Assembly: GCF_032854445.1 (NCBI RefSeq) | Contig: NC_088295.1 | Span: 81,140,644 to 81,204,643 of the forward strand | Direction of reading: 5' to 3' | DNA: 64,000 nucleotides | Source: Liolophura sinensis | Lineage: Eukaryota; Mollusca; Polyplacophora; Chitonida; Chitonidae | Shown: positions 1 through 11,700 of the stretch, one piece after another | How positions within the stretch are numbered: position 1 is the first letter of the stretch | Layout: each line of letters opens with the position of its first letter | Program-made: the position numbers and the translations under genes | Notes under the pieces: generated by a model | Told to the model about the DNA's origin: nothing | The model's database searches: none | What the model saw: the letters and a program-made list of their open reading frames with translations, nothing else

Positions 1-585
1 AGTAATTATTTATTACACTGGAATGGCGTTGTTACACATCGGATGTACATGATGTAAATTTTAAAAGTTTGTGATTCAGGTGGCAGATTTTCTGCTAAAC
101 AGTTTCTTCACTGGGGTGACCGGCCTCTGAACACCAAATAATGGAGAAATAGTGAATACATCAGCCTTACAATTCTTTTAAATTATTTCCTAGTTTTTAT
201 TTTTACAGCTTGTTACAACCACACTGAAATACAGTTAGTTTTAATGACTACTTATGCCTAAGTATATGTATGGCGTAACATTAAACACCGAAAACACAGG
301 GAGTGGTAGGCCTTTATTCAAACAGCTTCCTTTGTCTTGTTTCCATTGGTCCCATTTCCATTGACCAAGTTGAAATATTGTGAAGGCATTGAACTACAGA
401 TAAAATGACATGCATTTAATATGCTAAGTTTCAGTATATATTTGGCTGAAGTATAGACCACACATACCACCAAACAGGATACAGTAGTCACTGGGAAGAA
501 GTGCCTGAATGAGCACAATCCTCACAATATACATATTGTGAGGTATGATATATATGTGCAGGTATGATATACATATGCAGTTTAT

Positions 586-781
586 ATTTATTTATTTGGT
601 GGTAGGAAAATGAGCAGAGCCTGAGCCTGGAGAAACCAACTGGCCTCTGCAAGTTGCTGGAAGATCTTCCCACATATGGTCGGACAGGAAGCCAGCATGA
701 GCTAAACTTGAACTCACACCGACCTCATTGGTGTGAGGCTCCTGGGTCATTGTGCCGCTAACCATCTCGGCCACGGAGGCC
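586..781 (-). mobile_element. tRNA-derived SINE, variant tail
   Basis: Read on the minus strand, it begins at 781 with a tRNA-like head: GGCCTCCGTGGCCGAGATGG resembles box A, and GTGAGTTCAAGTTTAGCTC resembles box B. It ends in a CCAAATAAATAAAT tail at 586. It shares the head and middle with the other SINEs in this window but lacks the GTATAAGTGAAATATTC block, so it is either internally deleted or a sister subfamily. A short CAGTTTA occurs near both ends but is too short to call a target duplication. Confidence 0.8.
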
Positions 782-1960
782 TTATCAGTTTACCTTATCT
801 GTTCTGACACCATTGTGAAAGGGATGAAAGGATACTGTTGTCAACTGAGCATGCACACTCATGAAGAAATAAATTAATTTGATCACAACACAAATAAACT
901 TTGAACCCTTTATTTATACTTATTTAACCAAAAAATATTACAAATGAACATGGACAAAGACATATTATTTGAACATTTACACCGATAAGGCAGTTAAAGT
1001 ACTTTGGAAATTCATGGTATATGACCTTAAATTTGGACCATCACAAAAATTGTACCTTGTGTCTTATTCTGAGAGTTCTATTAATGTTATAAAGGTGTTT
1101 TGGGGTTTGTTTGGAAAGTAGGACGATATCCTAAGGAATAGGTAAGTTATCGCACCAAAAGTATATCTGACAACATTTATTTGCCTCTAAAAATGAACTT
1201 TTGGGGTAAAATTTTAAGTCATTCACCTATATGTAATATATATTACACAATTTAAATATTATCACTTTCTACCTTCACTTTAACAAGTGGGCAAGAACTT
1301 TGCAATTTCTGCATTGATGTACTCATACTATCAGCAAGAATAATATGTAATGAGCTGATTATTACAAATATGTTATTAATGTTTACTCTTCTCCATATTT
1401 GGACGTTCCCGAGTATAGTCATTCGAGCATTACTGCACACAGTACATTTAGGTCTGTGAAAGGTGTAGGATGCATTTCTGTAGGAGGTCCTGGATTGATG
1501 GCTTGCATTTTGCTTGAAGTTCAATGAGATGAAGACAACGATGACAGTGCAAACTGTTCCACCATATCAGAAAATGGAGTTGTCAATCTGCCAATAAATA
1601 TCACAGATGTTAATGAGAAAATATATATTTGGCAGAGCTGCATGAAGAAAACATTTTTCATCAGGCAAATCAAACACTAGAAGGAAAATGATACACCCAT
1701 ATATGTTTCATACACACTGAATGCAAATCCTTGTTTACGCAAACCAGAATGCCAGTTTGAAGACATGCTGTGCACTTGGTGTTGAAAGTGTCCACATCAT
1801 GTCTACTGACAGCAGGTAATGCCTCTCACTGAATTAATACCCATAATCAGGAGAAATTAAGAAAACATGACTGCTTTGGTTCACAAAAAGTATACTTTTT
1901 GGTAACATTTATGGCATTTACAACTGGAATGTGGTATTCCTCTTAAAGTAAGAGAAGGTT
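782..1960. other. non-genic AT-rich DNA
   Basis: No open frame here resembles a protein I know, and I see no ordered repeat. The short frames lack paired splice sites. Confidence 0.5.
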
Positions 1961-2067
1961 GTGGTTTCCCTCAGTCCGGTTTCCTCTCATCATAACACTG
2001 ACTGCCATCATATAAGTGAAATATTCTTGAGCATGACATAAAACACCAATCAAATAAAATAAAAAAA
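1961..2067 (+). mobile_element. 3' fragment of Meta-type SINE
   Basis: Only the 3' half is present: a GTGGTTTCCCTC segment, a diverged ATATAAGTGAAATATTCTTG block, then AAACACCAATCAAATAAAAT and an A-rich end. The head is missing, as expected for a 5'-truncated retroposon. Several substitutions from the fresher copies in the window (for example 48805-49008) suggest an old insertion. Confidence 0.8.
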
Positions 2068-2391
2068 CTCAGTCATGTGACATCAAACATAACCTGTACA
2101 CAGTTAGATTGAAGTTTTGCCTGATGAACTTAAATATCGTTCCATTTTTTTCTGCGATGCCCAGAGAACAGCAGATAACACTAAAAATCTGCTGTTTTTC
2201 TCATTCTTAAAAGTCACACAACCAGGACCCATTGCTACAGTGAGGCTAAAAAGTGGTAAGCATGTAGATAAACTAACACTCTTTATTTTAGTGTGTTGTA
2301 ACTATTTTGCCACACTGGACAGTTTTGCCTTTTGTGTAGCCTTTGTGCCATAGTTTCTACACTGTCTGATTTAGTTCTGGCAATTTGTATA

Positions 2392-2645
2392 AAACTGAAA
2401 CTGACATCCTAAAAGCTGGAGGTGGGTACATCTCCTTAACAAATGATGTCCCAGCATAATGCCAATGCAAAGACACAAATTTTACCTTTGCAAACCAAAA
2501 GTAGGACATAGAAAAAAAACAAACAAACAACTTGCACTTTCTGCAAAATAATTGTATGTGTAGCAGTTTTGGACAATGATTGTAAATATACAAACACATA
2601 ACCTGAAGTGACATCCTTGAAACCAGAAGTGGGTATATCTCCTTA
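2392..2645 (+). repeat. pair of related segments, third copy inverted at 5876-5925
   Basis: Two segments, about 2392-2442 and 2604-2645, share the order 'TGACATCC, then AG-TGGGTA-ATCTCCTTA'. The same text appears in reverse complement at 5876-5925. This marks 2.4-2.65 kb and 5.8-6.0 kb as copies of one dispersed repeat. No coding capacity is visible in either. Confidence 0.6.
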
Positions 2646-3724
2646 TACTCCTATATTTGGCACATGTAACATCCCATCAGCTGATGCTATTTGGAGGAAA
2701 AAAAATGCAATATGTCCATCAGCAAACTGGGTAATGTGACTTGGTGGCCATGTTGAATTTAGTGCAAAACCTTTAATAGCATGCTAGTCTATATAAGTCA
2801 CTAAAATTTGGAAATTGTGAAATCCTTTTTATGTTTTTTGCAGCCAGTTATTAGAAAACATTACATAAAAAACTATGCTATCTGATGAACTTTGAGATGC
2901 TGATTGCAAGTCACCAGAAGTTAGCAATTTTATTTTACTACAAGTGGAAAAAATGCAATGAAAATAATTGAAAATGGATCTTTTGAAACTAAGCAAACAA
3001 AGGGTTTATACACCGGTAGCTGACACAGACTGAAGCAAAGAAAGTATAATAAACCTTCAAATTTGTTTGTAAACTACAATTGTAAGTATTGTAGATCGAA
3101 GAAAAGCAAAAGAAGAATACAATGTGAGAATAGGAAAAAAAAAGAGAAACTTGTCCCCTAAATAAATAAAGATTTCAATACAATTGCTCATCAAAGTAAT
3201 TAGTGTGCATGAAATGTGGAACGCTGAAGTATTTACATTATCTACACTCACAGAGCTTTGTTGAGTAAGCTTGGATGGGCGAGGTATATGTACGATAAAT
3301 GTACCCTTTAGGGGTAAATTATATGAATGGAATTAATAAACAAACCTGTTAGGACAGTGGCCAAATATGATGAAATTCATGAATATTTGTTATTCAACCA
3401 GACAGCTACTACAAAAAAAAAGCAAAAAAAACGAAAAATGAATGTAAAAATGAACATGCTTTGTTATTATTTGTGTATTCTGTAGCTTTTATTATGTAAC
3501 TTTCTTTTTTAACCTTGTGTATTTATTTCTTTACTAACTTAACTGTTGTTTAATGACATACTAATGTGATGGCAGTAACTTTTATGGGTGGAGGAAGCTG
3601 GAGAAAACCCATATGTTGTCAAATGCTTACTGTTACCAATGTGCCCCAAGCTGTGAGCGAGGGAAAAACCTTTTTAAAAAAGCAAGTTGGCGTGACGTTA
3701 AAGACTATTTATAACATTACCATT
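2646..3724. other. non-genic, possible degenerate repeat debris
   Basis: No gene is recognised. Positions about 3570-3700 contain a GGTGGAGGAAGCTGGAGAAAACCC-like stretch of the kind often found in SINE bodies, but it is too decayed to delimit. Confidence 0.4.
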
Positions 3725-3856
3725 ATTTATTTATATAACTGGAGCTTTATACAGTATTCAAAAATATTTGACTTACATGATGATAGCCAGTATTAAACCG
3801 GGCAAAGCTTGGGGAAAACTCACGACCATCTTCAGCTTGCTGGCAGACCTTCAAGG
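3725..3856 (-). mobile_element. degenerate Meta-type SINE fragment
   Basis: In minus orientation it matches the family in order: a TTTATTTATATAA tail, a diverged ATTCAAAAATATTTGACTTA block, AAACCGGGCAAAGC-GGGGAAAAC, and GTTGCTGGCAGACCTT-type sequence. The tRNA head is absent. Confidence 0.7.
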
Positions 3857-4745
3857 ATACGAATATAACATTAAGAATAAAGTTAACAGAATCAATGATA
3901 TGCATGAAGTTGAAAAGTAAAGCACCCTTCAAGGTCATAATTATGGCAAATTAAGATTAATACGACACACGAAATATGCAACAATTATTCATGGAGTAAG
4001 CTGGATTTCAAACTTGATGTGAGGTTACACAAAATGAACACATGCACACAAAATTTTATGAGAATGACACAATGAGACCTGTGTGACAGATAGGTGGACA
4101 GAGTACGGGTGAGCAGACAGAATGACAAATCAAAATTAATCTCTGTTGCTGATTTTGAAGAATGTGATTAATGGCAAACAAGGCAGTCGGTGTACACCTG
4201 TAGCTCTCCTGACTGAGCAGTTCATAAAACTGTATAGTGTTCAGTGAGATATGTTCAAATCCTGTGCTCTAAACCAAAATACAGCAGAATGACACAGTCA
4301 CATACACATGTCATTCATACATTAGATAGTACTAAGATGTCGGAATTAAATTAAAAAAAAAGGCCAAAATTATTATGTACTGTCAGAAATATGACTGTTT
4401 ATTATATACATAGCAGATATAGGTTTCAGAGCAGCTTTGTGGTCAGGTCATCAAACTACATAAAGTAGAATACAGAAAATATTTAAATTCAGAAAATATT
4501 GATTCTGTGACAAATTCAGTGATCAGCGCATTTCCACAGTTTTCAAGATAAACAACTAATTTCTGCACCCTTCATTTGTTCGAACATGCTCTATCTGCAT
4601 TTTAAATTTCAGCTTAATCGCATTAAACCTTGTCAAGAAAATGACACATAAACACTTTCTGTCAATCGTAATATTGCAGAAACAGTAAATTAATTGAATG
4701 GTGTCTATGCATTGATAGAAAGCACATATTCTTCGTAACCATCAA
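3857..4745. other. non-genic region
   Basis: No gene is recognised. Part of 4560-4680 has the 'aaatttcagcttaatcgcattaaacc' character of the repeat seen again at 5546 and 6119, but the match is weak. Confidence 0.4.
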
Positions 4746-5445
4746 TGCACTGTACATACACTACATAATATGTACATATAAATGTGTCAAATGTAGTCAA
4801 TCAACCTGTGGGCAATGTTTAAAGGCGTGTATGTCCTCTTCTTTTCCACACAGCTCAAGGATTTTCAGCATACTTACAGAACATACATAGCCCTTATTAT
4901 ACAGTCATTTTCAGCTTACAACTATAGCAGTTTTCTGTCTAGTGTCCAGCAAATACTGGGATAATTGCGGTTTTTCACAGCTTAATCACAATTTAGGCCA
5001 AAAGTATACACATCAAGAAAAAAAATAAGACCGGGTTCGAGATAAGAACATCAAACTATGTTGGGTGGCACACTTACAATATTTCTACATTCATTCTAGA
5101 CACAAACAGATTGTACATGCATTATGTAACATGTCTTGTAAATGTGCCAAAAAATCGTAAATCGACCTTTTATCAAATTTTGAAGCCCTGTATATCCTGC
5201 CTTAAGACAACTCAAACATTTTCAGCATACATACAGTACATATATAGTCCCTTTCAATCAGCAATCTTGAACTCTACAGGTGTATCAGTTTTCTGTCACA
5301 AGACCTACAAATATGGGGAAATTGCAAATTTCTGATCACAATTTGCAACATAACTACATCTTACAGGGAAAAAATAAGAACAAATTCGTGATCTGGACAT
5401 CAAATTATGTCAGATAGCATATTTAGAATCTTGAAATTCCAAAAA
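4746..5445. repeat. diverged tandem duplication, unit about 357 bp
   Basis: Copy 1 (about 4746-5097) and copy 2 (about 5111-5445) share landmarks in the same order: TGTACAT-CA at the start, TTTTCAGCATAC (about 4861 and 5217), TCAGTTTTCTGTC or GCAGTTTTCTGTC, a GAAAAAAAATAAGA or GAAAAAATAAGA stretch, and GACATCAAA-TATGT near the end. Neither copy is an open frame. The divergence points to an old duplication. Confidence 0.75.
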
Positions 5446-6440
5446 ACACACACACACAAAAAAACGTGATATCACTTCCTCTGTATCATGTAAAACCTAA
5501 TTTGCATAAACATTGCATTCTTTCTTCCAAACAGTCTCCAGGGAACGCTTGTTACGTGTGCTAAATTTCAAGACAATCAGCCAGGGTTCTGGAGAAAATG
5601 ACTCTCAAACATTTTCATGTCAAATGTATATGGCCGCCACATCACATGACTTGAGGACACCCAAATCTTTACTCAAAAGAGCACATCTCCAAGTCTGTCA
5701 CCTATCTAAGTTTCACGCATTTCTGTCAAGCCTCTTTCGCTTAGAAGTTTTTCAATTTTGAGAATGAAAAAACTGCAAATTTTTTGGCATGTACTACTTT
5801 CGGGTTGTTGACGTCACTTCCGGTAATGTAAAATTTGTCTGCCTGCCTTGGGATGATTGCATCTCTAGCTTCACTGGTTAAGGAGGTATACCCACTTCTG
5901 GTTTTGATAATGTCACTTCCGGTTTTGCAAAAATTGCATTTTCGGAATCAGCGTCAAAAAATGCATATGACAGGACTATTTGCAGAACATCACCTGAACA
6001 AGTGTAGACATTATTAGCAAAAAACGAAATTTGGGGTTACAAGACAATTTAACCCAATAGCAAGCTTGTACAATTTTCAACCAAGAAAGTTCTCATTCTC
6101 AAACTTAACAAGCCTAGGCTTTGTACACATTCAGTTGAAATTTCTGCTCAGTCACATCAGCCGTTCTGGAGAAGAAGATTTTTTTCAGGTTTTCATCAAA
6201 ATCCAAGATGGCTGCCAAGTCACGTGACAAAATCTACCTAAAAGTTAGGATGCACAACTTCAAGTCCTACAGTCCCCCACAATATGCCTGAAATATTGCC
6301 AATGCAGCTTTATGCCATAATCATTCATTCGTTCAAGTCCTACAGACAAACATGTTAAAATTTCATAAACTTCAGAATAACCATTTTCACCAGAAACGCG
6401 GCACAATTTTGGTGAGAATAATAATAAAGACAAATAATCT
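5446..6440. repeat. dispersed repeat with two related segments
   Basis: The segment from about 5546 and the segment from about 6119 share an 'aaatttc..., CAGCC, GTTCTGGAGAA' core, followed by a 'GG-(C/T)GCCAC or TGGCTGCCAAGTCACGTGAC' motif. This indicates paralogous copies about 0.6 kb apart. A short GCC(A/T)TAATCATTCATTC motif lies at 6283-6336 and recurs at about 17099-17156. No protein-coding frame is preserved. Confidence 0.55.
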
Positions 6441-7649
6441 TAACGAACACAAGAGGGAATCAACCCGGAAAGAATGCAGAGCAGTGACTTCTTATGTTAT
6501 AGATTTGTAAATCGTTGTGGTTGTAAAAGATGCCACTGTGGACTGTGGTATTTGTATACACATGGTGAACTGCATTTGGCAATCCGTGTACTGTTTGTGG
6601 CAATTGCAATCCTGTGATTGGTCAAGTCCATGTTACAGGCACTACATTCAGATTGGTTTTTTTTATTAATTTTTTCAGTGGGAATATATGAAAAGAGCCA
6701 ATGATATTAAGAGACATTGACTAATCATAATAGAGGCTAGTTTGTATAGTGTGACGGGTGCTGCAGACAACAGTGACTACTGACGTGTCACTTTGACATC
6801 TTCCCAGATTCCTGTGATTTGTTGTAAGACTGAACCTTAATTTTATGGTTGAACTGACTGACTTGACTGAAACTTATGCTGCTTTAGCACAAGGAAGCAC
6901 CAATCAAATAAAACTGTCAAAAAGGAAAACTTGAGGTTTTACATGTAAATGTTTAACTGTCAAGTGGTGCATAAGTGATAGGTTCTGAAGGTGTCAATGA
7001 ATGTCGGGGATACATAACAGGTAAGTGCTTTTGGTGCATATAAACTCTGAAACTGGATATGCCTGGCAGAATAAAATTATTCAGTGGAGCTCACATTAGA
7101 TATGAGATTTTGTACTTTTTGAGAAACACAGTGTTTGCCATGGCAAAAGGACAGAGAAAGAGACAGGTGTCAAGGTTTAGGAAAAGAAAAAAACTATTCA
7201 ATCAGAGGCAATAAAGCAACACTCAGGCTGGTAGGAATGTGCCAAAAACATATGTACATATGAGCAACAGCAGCTGTGTGAGATTGCATGGATTGGACAA
7301 AAATTGAATGTGTGAACTTGTTGGACTGCGATCTACAGCCCTATGATGTTGGTGTACTGGCCCATTCGCTCCCACTGTCATGGACTCTTACCAGCAGGCT
7401 GAATGCCAGAGATCAAAAGCTGAGTAAAACACCTACAGACTGCTGCACCTGGGAAAGACCGCCGAGCTGTAGAATACCGCATTTGCCTACCACTGGACCA
7501 CAACATCATACTGTCCTGAAGGGCTGAACTGAGATTTGAACAGCGAGGTGCCTTGGGGTGTGTGCGTCACAGAGAGGTTTGCCTGTGCTGAGTGCGGCTT
7601 CTCTTCTAAAAGTAGAAAGTTGTACCATGGAGATACTATCAGGCAAAAA
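6441..7649. other. non-genic region
   Basis: I see no gene. A CACCAATCAAATAAAA string at about 6898-6913 is a SINE-like 3' end without a recognisable body. Confidence 0.45.
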
Positions 7650-7832
7650 TTTATTTATTTAATTTATCTGATTGGTGTTTTACGCAGTACTCAAGAATAC
7701 ATCACTTATACGATGACAGCCAGCATTATGGTGGGTGGAAACTGGGCAGAACCTTGGGGAAGACAGACAGACCTTCCCACTTACGGCCAGAGAGGAAGCC
7801 AGCATGAGCTGGACTTGAACTCACAGCGACCC
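7650..7832 (-). mobile_element. Meta-type SINE, 5'-truncated
   Basis: Minus orientation. The A-rich tail appears as TTTATTTATTTAATTTATCT at the low end. It is followed by the conserved CTTGAGTACTGCGTAAAAC block, a degenerate CAGCATTATGGTGGGTGG segment, and the GGAAGCCAGCATGAGC body, ending near the box-B region. The first part of the tRNA head is missing. Confidence 0.85.
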
Positions 7833-8335
7833 CAAGCAGGCAAAGACAATGAAAATGTCTGCTAGTTGGAATGAACCCACACTAGCAATGAAAATGGGTC
7901 AGTTACTGAACATGCTGAACTTGCATGCCGTTTGTTGCACTCATTGCAATGTAGTTTGAGACAGTCTAGTCAAGCACAATGAGGCATCAATAGTACAGAT
8001 AAGGTGAAACACATAACAACCGATGCGGACAGTTCATTATACGCAGTAGCCATGGACCACTGAGTCAGTGCACCATCTGGACACACCACTTGGGGAAAAG
8101 CCATTGCAGCAGGGTGAAAGTGATGGCATTCTGTGACAATGTGTTCCCCACAAGGACAGCGGAGTGAAAGAAAGACAGGAAACTGGCTTTGTGGACGGCT
8201 TTGCATCTAGGTGAAACAGTGAGTGTACAGAGGCCTACTGACAGACTCCAAGTGACATACAGGACTTCATATGTAGAAACCTGACTTGCGTAACAGATGC
8301 CATTGTCCTGTGTTATCAGGGAGATCACTGTTTGT

Positions 8336-9234
8336 GCAAGCAGTATTTGGCTATGACTGAGAAGGATGGCAATTTAATAGATGATCCAGCTAAAATTTTC
8401 CATATTTTCAATACTTTCTTCTCAACTGTCCCCATTCTTTAATAGATATTAATAATATAAACAAGGACAATTTTGTTCAAAGTCTTGAAAAACTCAGGGA
8501 ACAAGTTGAGGGAAAAGTTCTTCATGATACTTTTTACTCCATACCAAATATGTTGTATGTTTCTGTTTTACAATACCTTTTAAGGCTTGATAAAGATAAG
8601 GCTAGTGATCTGGACAATGTCAATTCTAAATTTCTTTCATCATCTGCCCCTATTATTGCAAAATCTTTTACCATGCTAATAAACAAATGTGTTATGACCA
8701 GACATGGTTATCCCTCTTCACAAAAGGGGTTCAAAGTTGAAAACTATCATCCAATATCTGTCCTACTCAGTTTTTCAAAAATCACTGAACGACATTTACA
8801 TAACTGTTTATACGAGTATCTCTCAAATTTTAAATTATTGAGCAAAAATAAATGTGGTTTTTGCCCCTCTTACGCTCTTGTGGAACTGTATTGCTGAAAA
8901 TGGTTGAACACTGGTTTACGGCGACAGATAACACTGAAGTTATTGGAACTGTACCTGTAGACTTCAAGCAGGCATTTGATACTGTTAATCACAATATATT
9001 ACTTAAAAAACTTAAAGCATACAAATTCACTCAACTGCTCTTACATTCTTCCAGTGATACCTATCTAACACACAACAAATGGTTGTTTGTGGAGGAGAAA
9101 TGTATAATGCTAAGGATATTAAAGCCAGTGTCTTGCAAGGCTGGCTCCATATTGCAGCCTTTACTTTTTATACTATACATAAATGATCTACCATTATTTC
9201 TAAAGAACAATTTTATTATTTCTAATTATTTCTA
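8336..9234 (+). pseudogene. decayed non-LTR retrotransposon reverse transcriptase
   Basis: Translated pieces in shifting frames follow the usual LINE reverse-transcriptase order. A pre-RT 'DGNLIDDPAKIFHIFNTFFS' segment (about 8368-8430) is followed by a KA-DLD--N-KFL motif (about 8595), ENYHPISVL (about 8740), VDFKQAFDTVNH (about 8960) and QPLLFILYINDLP (about 9155). The frame changes near 8430 and 8870. The text just past YINDLP, where the FADD-type catalytic aspartates normally follow, is lost. It is a dead fragment of a Jockey/CR1-like clade element; the exact clade is uncertain. The endonuclease domain and 3' end were not found. Confidence 0.8.
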
Positions 9235-9239
9235 AAGGG

Positions 9240-10480
9240 GCAATCTTCCACTCATTTGGCTTGTTCTCTGTATATGCGTTTCAGGGTTCCAGACAGCAGG
9301 AGGGCAGAAAAGGGTCGATAATGGGGCGTCTTCCACTACCCTACTATCATATTATTAATATGTGTGGGGAGGAACCAAAGGAGATAACTGCATTAAAAAC
9401 AGTGTTTAGTGAGTGACAATTTTGAACTTGTTGCTAGCCCTTAGACTGACTATACAATCAGGCAACGTGTGGCTTTTAGCCTTGGACAATCTGCTCTGAG
9501 TAAAACAAGCCACTTGCTGAGTACTAACAAGGCAGAGGCTTTTAACCTGGCCATCAGTAAATGAGTTCCCAAAAACAAACTTTTCTCTCAAAATTTTGAA
9601 GAGAGAACACACAGCTGCCTGGAAGGGAGGAAAACAGACAGAGCTAAACCCTCTGCCACAAAGGCCATTGTGAAATGCTTAGGCCTGAGCAACATACACT
9701 TTTATGGGAGACTTGAGGATGAGCTACACACAAGCTCTCAATGACACTAAAATGCACTGTTTTCTTCTGTCCCTGACAACTGTGTTTTAATAAAGGAAAG
9801 AACAAAAAATAAAGGAGTTCATGTTTGGGAATGTTTTCATTCATGCGTGAACGAGTTCCCCACTGATGCAGATAAGAAAATTTTGAGGGGAGTGTATGAA
9901 CAGAAAATTACATTAGCAAAAAACATTTAAATGGATTATAATACCCCAAAGAAATGTGAAGATACTAGGTATGACCCAGTTATTAATATGTATACTGAAA
10001 GCAAATACATTAAATGGCACACTTGTATGACAAATACTGATAGCCAAAAATTTTTAAACCTAAATTGTTAAGATGAGTATTGATTACAGATGTACTTACA
10101 AGACAAACAACCTTACAAACTAAGTAATATGTAAAAATGAAGCACAAACAATATGAATGAATAGGTGAAAACCAATTAAGTGACTACCCCCTGTATCAGT
10201 CAATGTTGAACTCTCCAAGAACAAGCTTGCACAGCTCCACCACTTGTGAGCACTGAGTAGTTAGACACATCAGCTTAGAGAATTGGTGGGCTCCATATGA
10301 AGGGGATAACCTGTAACAAGAGTAATTATTTTGTCACCCAAGAATTTGAAACACTGTTTAGACATTAAAATGATATTGGCAGCTGAATTACACGTGCATA
10401 CAAAACAAATGATGAAATGGTAGAAAAGAAAATATGTGTGTAATAAACTGATTATTAGTGCTAGTAGTATGTAAAGTAAC
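9240..10480. other. non-genic region downstream of LINE fragment
   Basis: I recognise no protein or ordered repeat. Some of it may be further decayed transposon, but nothing in the frames supports that. Confidence 0.4.
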
Positions 10481-10493
10481 ACTCTAGGTTATA

Positions 10494-10660
10494 TTTATTT
10501 CTTTATTTTATTTGATTGGTGTTTTATGCCGTACCCAAGAATATTTCACTTATACGACGGCGGTCAGCATTATGGTGGGTGGAAACTGGGCCGAGCCCGG
10601 GGGAAATCCATGACAATCCACTAGTTGCTGACAGACCTTCCCACTTACGGCTGAAGAGGA
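10494..10660 (-). mobile_element. 5'-truncated Meta-type SINE with target-site duplication
   Basis: Minus orientation: TATTTGATTGGTGTTTTATG, then AAGAATATTTCACTTATACG, a GGTCAGCATTATGGTGGGTG segment, and ending inside the body at CTTACGGCTGAAGAGGA. It is bracketed by perfect direct repeats ACTCTAGGTTATA at 10481-10493 and 10661-10673. The 13-bp duplication and loss of the tRNA head are what LINE-driven target-primed reverse transcription leaves behind. Confidence 0.9.
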
Positions 10661-11322
10661 ACTCTAGGTTATAGGCAGGAAAGAAAACAGCGATGGAATA
10701 CACAGTATTTAAATGCTTAACATAACTAGACATAGTTCAACTACTACGTTTAAATTATACACACAAAAAAAAATAAAGAGTACAAACAAGCCTGAGTTTT
10801 TGACAAGGTGCATCGATGTGACTTTAGAGTTGACAGCGTGAACTTCACAGCGCATTTGATGAGAGTGCACATTGTATGGTCCTACTTCATGCACACTGAA
10901 ACAGAGAACAATATGAATATCAGAGAAAGCTTGAAATAAAAGAACTTGAGGGTAAATTTTAATATTTGTGAGTGAAATTTACAGCAGATAACTGCCCATG
11001 CACATAACAAAATGAGAAATGAGAAGTGATTATTGCAAAATGGCTGTCATTTCCCCTTTGACCTTTATGAAACTGAATTTGAAAGAAATGTGTAGTGGTA
11101 ATTTTGTAACATAACTTCATACTTATTTGCAGAATGCTGAGGTAGTTTCCAGCGAATTGAGATTACAGGTACAAGTGTGAAATACACAGAAAGTTTTCGT
11201 TTGGCCAGGATAAAATATGGTAGCCTGAATGTAATGTATGATAACAATACATCAAGTTAAGAATTACCAACTTGGAATGAGTGTACAATTTGCTTACATG
11301 TACTTATGTAATCGCTGAAGAA

Positions 11323-11700
11323 TTTCCCTACGTGGGTGACACAAGGATTCGAACTTGGGTCTCCGCAGCCGACGTCCAGCGCTCTACCAACGGAGCTAAA
11401 GGGAAATTTCCACTAGCTACTGCTAGTATAAGCACTGGAAAGCTGCTCCTGTTACACTCCTCCCCACTTAAATCCTCCCCTCTCTCCCAAAACACACCCA
11501 AGATCACTGGCCCAGAGCTCCACGCTTCTTGGAACCTGTTGGGTCAAGGTACCAGTGGAATGGTTGAAAGATTTCACTACGTCGGTCACATTCAAACTCG
11601 GGTTTCTGCAGCTGATGTCCAGCGCTCTACCAACTGAGCTAACGGGCAATTCCTGCTAACTACTGCTAGTATAAGCACTGGAAAGCTGCTCCAGTTACAC
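11323..11700 (-). repeat. tRNA-derived repeat doublet
   Basis: Two direct copies about 243 bp apart each contain, on the minus strand, a tRNA-like promoter. Copy A (about 11326-11405) reads TAGCTCCGTTGGTAGAGCGC with box B AAGTTCGAATCC. Copy B (about 11567-11648) reads TTAGCTCAGTTGGTAGAGCG with a weaker box B, GAGTTTGAAT. Both adjoin the same CTACTGCTAGTATAAGCACT segment. The text between box A and box B does not form a clear anticodon arm, so this is a tRNA-derived SINE in tandem, not working tRNA genes. Its head differs from the Meta-type SINEs here. Confidence 0.7.

Noticed and set aside
7970-8328. Minus-strand frames with CPCGEHIVTECHHF, resembling a LINE C-terminal zinc knuckle
   Set aside because: Only one short cysteine/histidine cluster and no neighbouring RT or endonuclease motifs on that strand; too weak.
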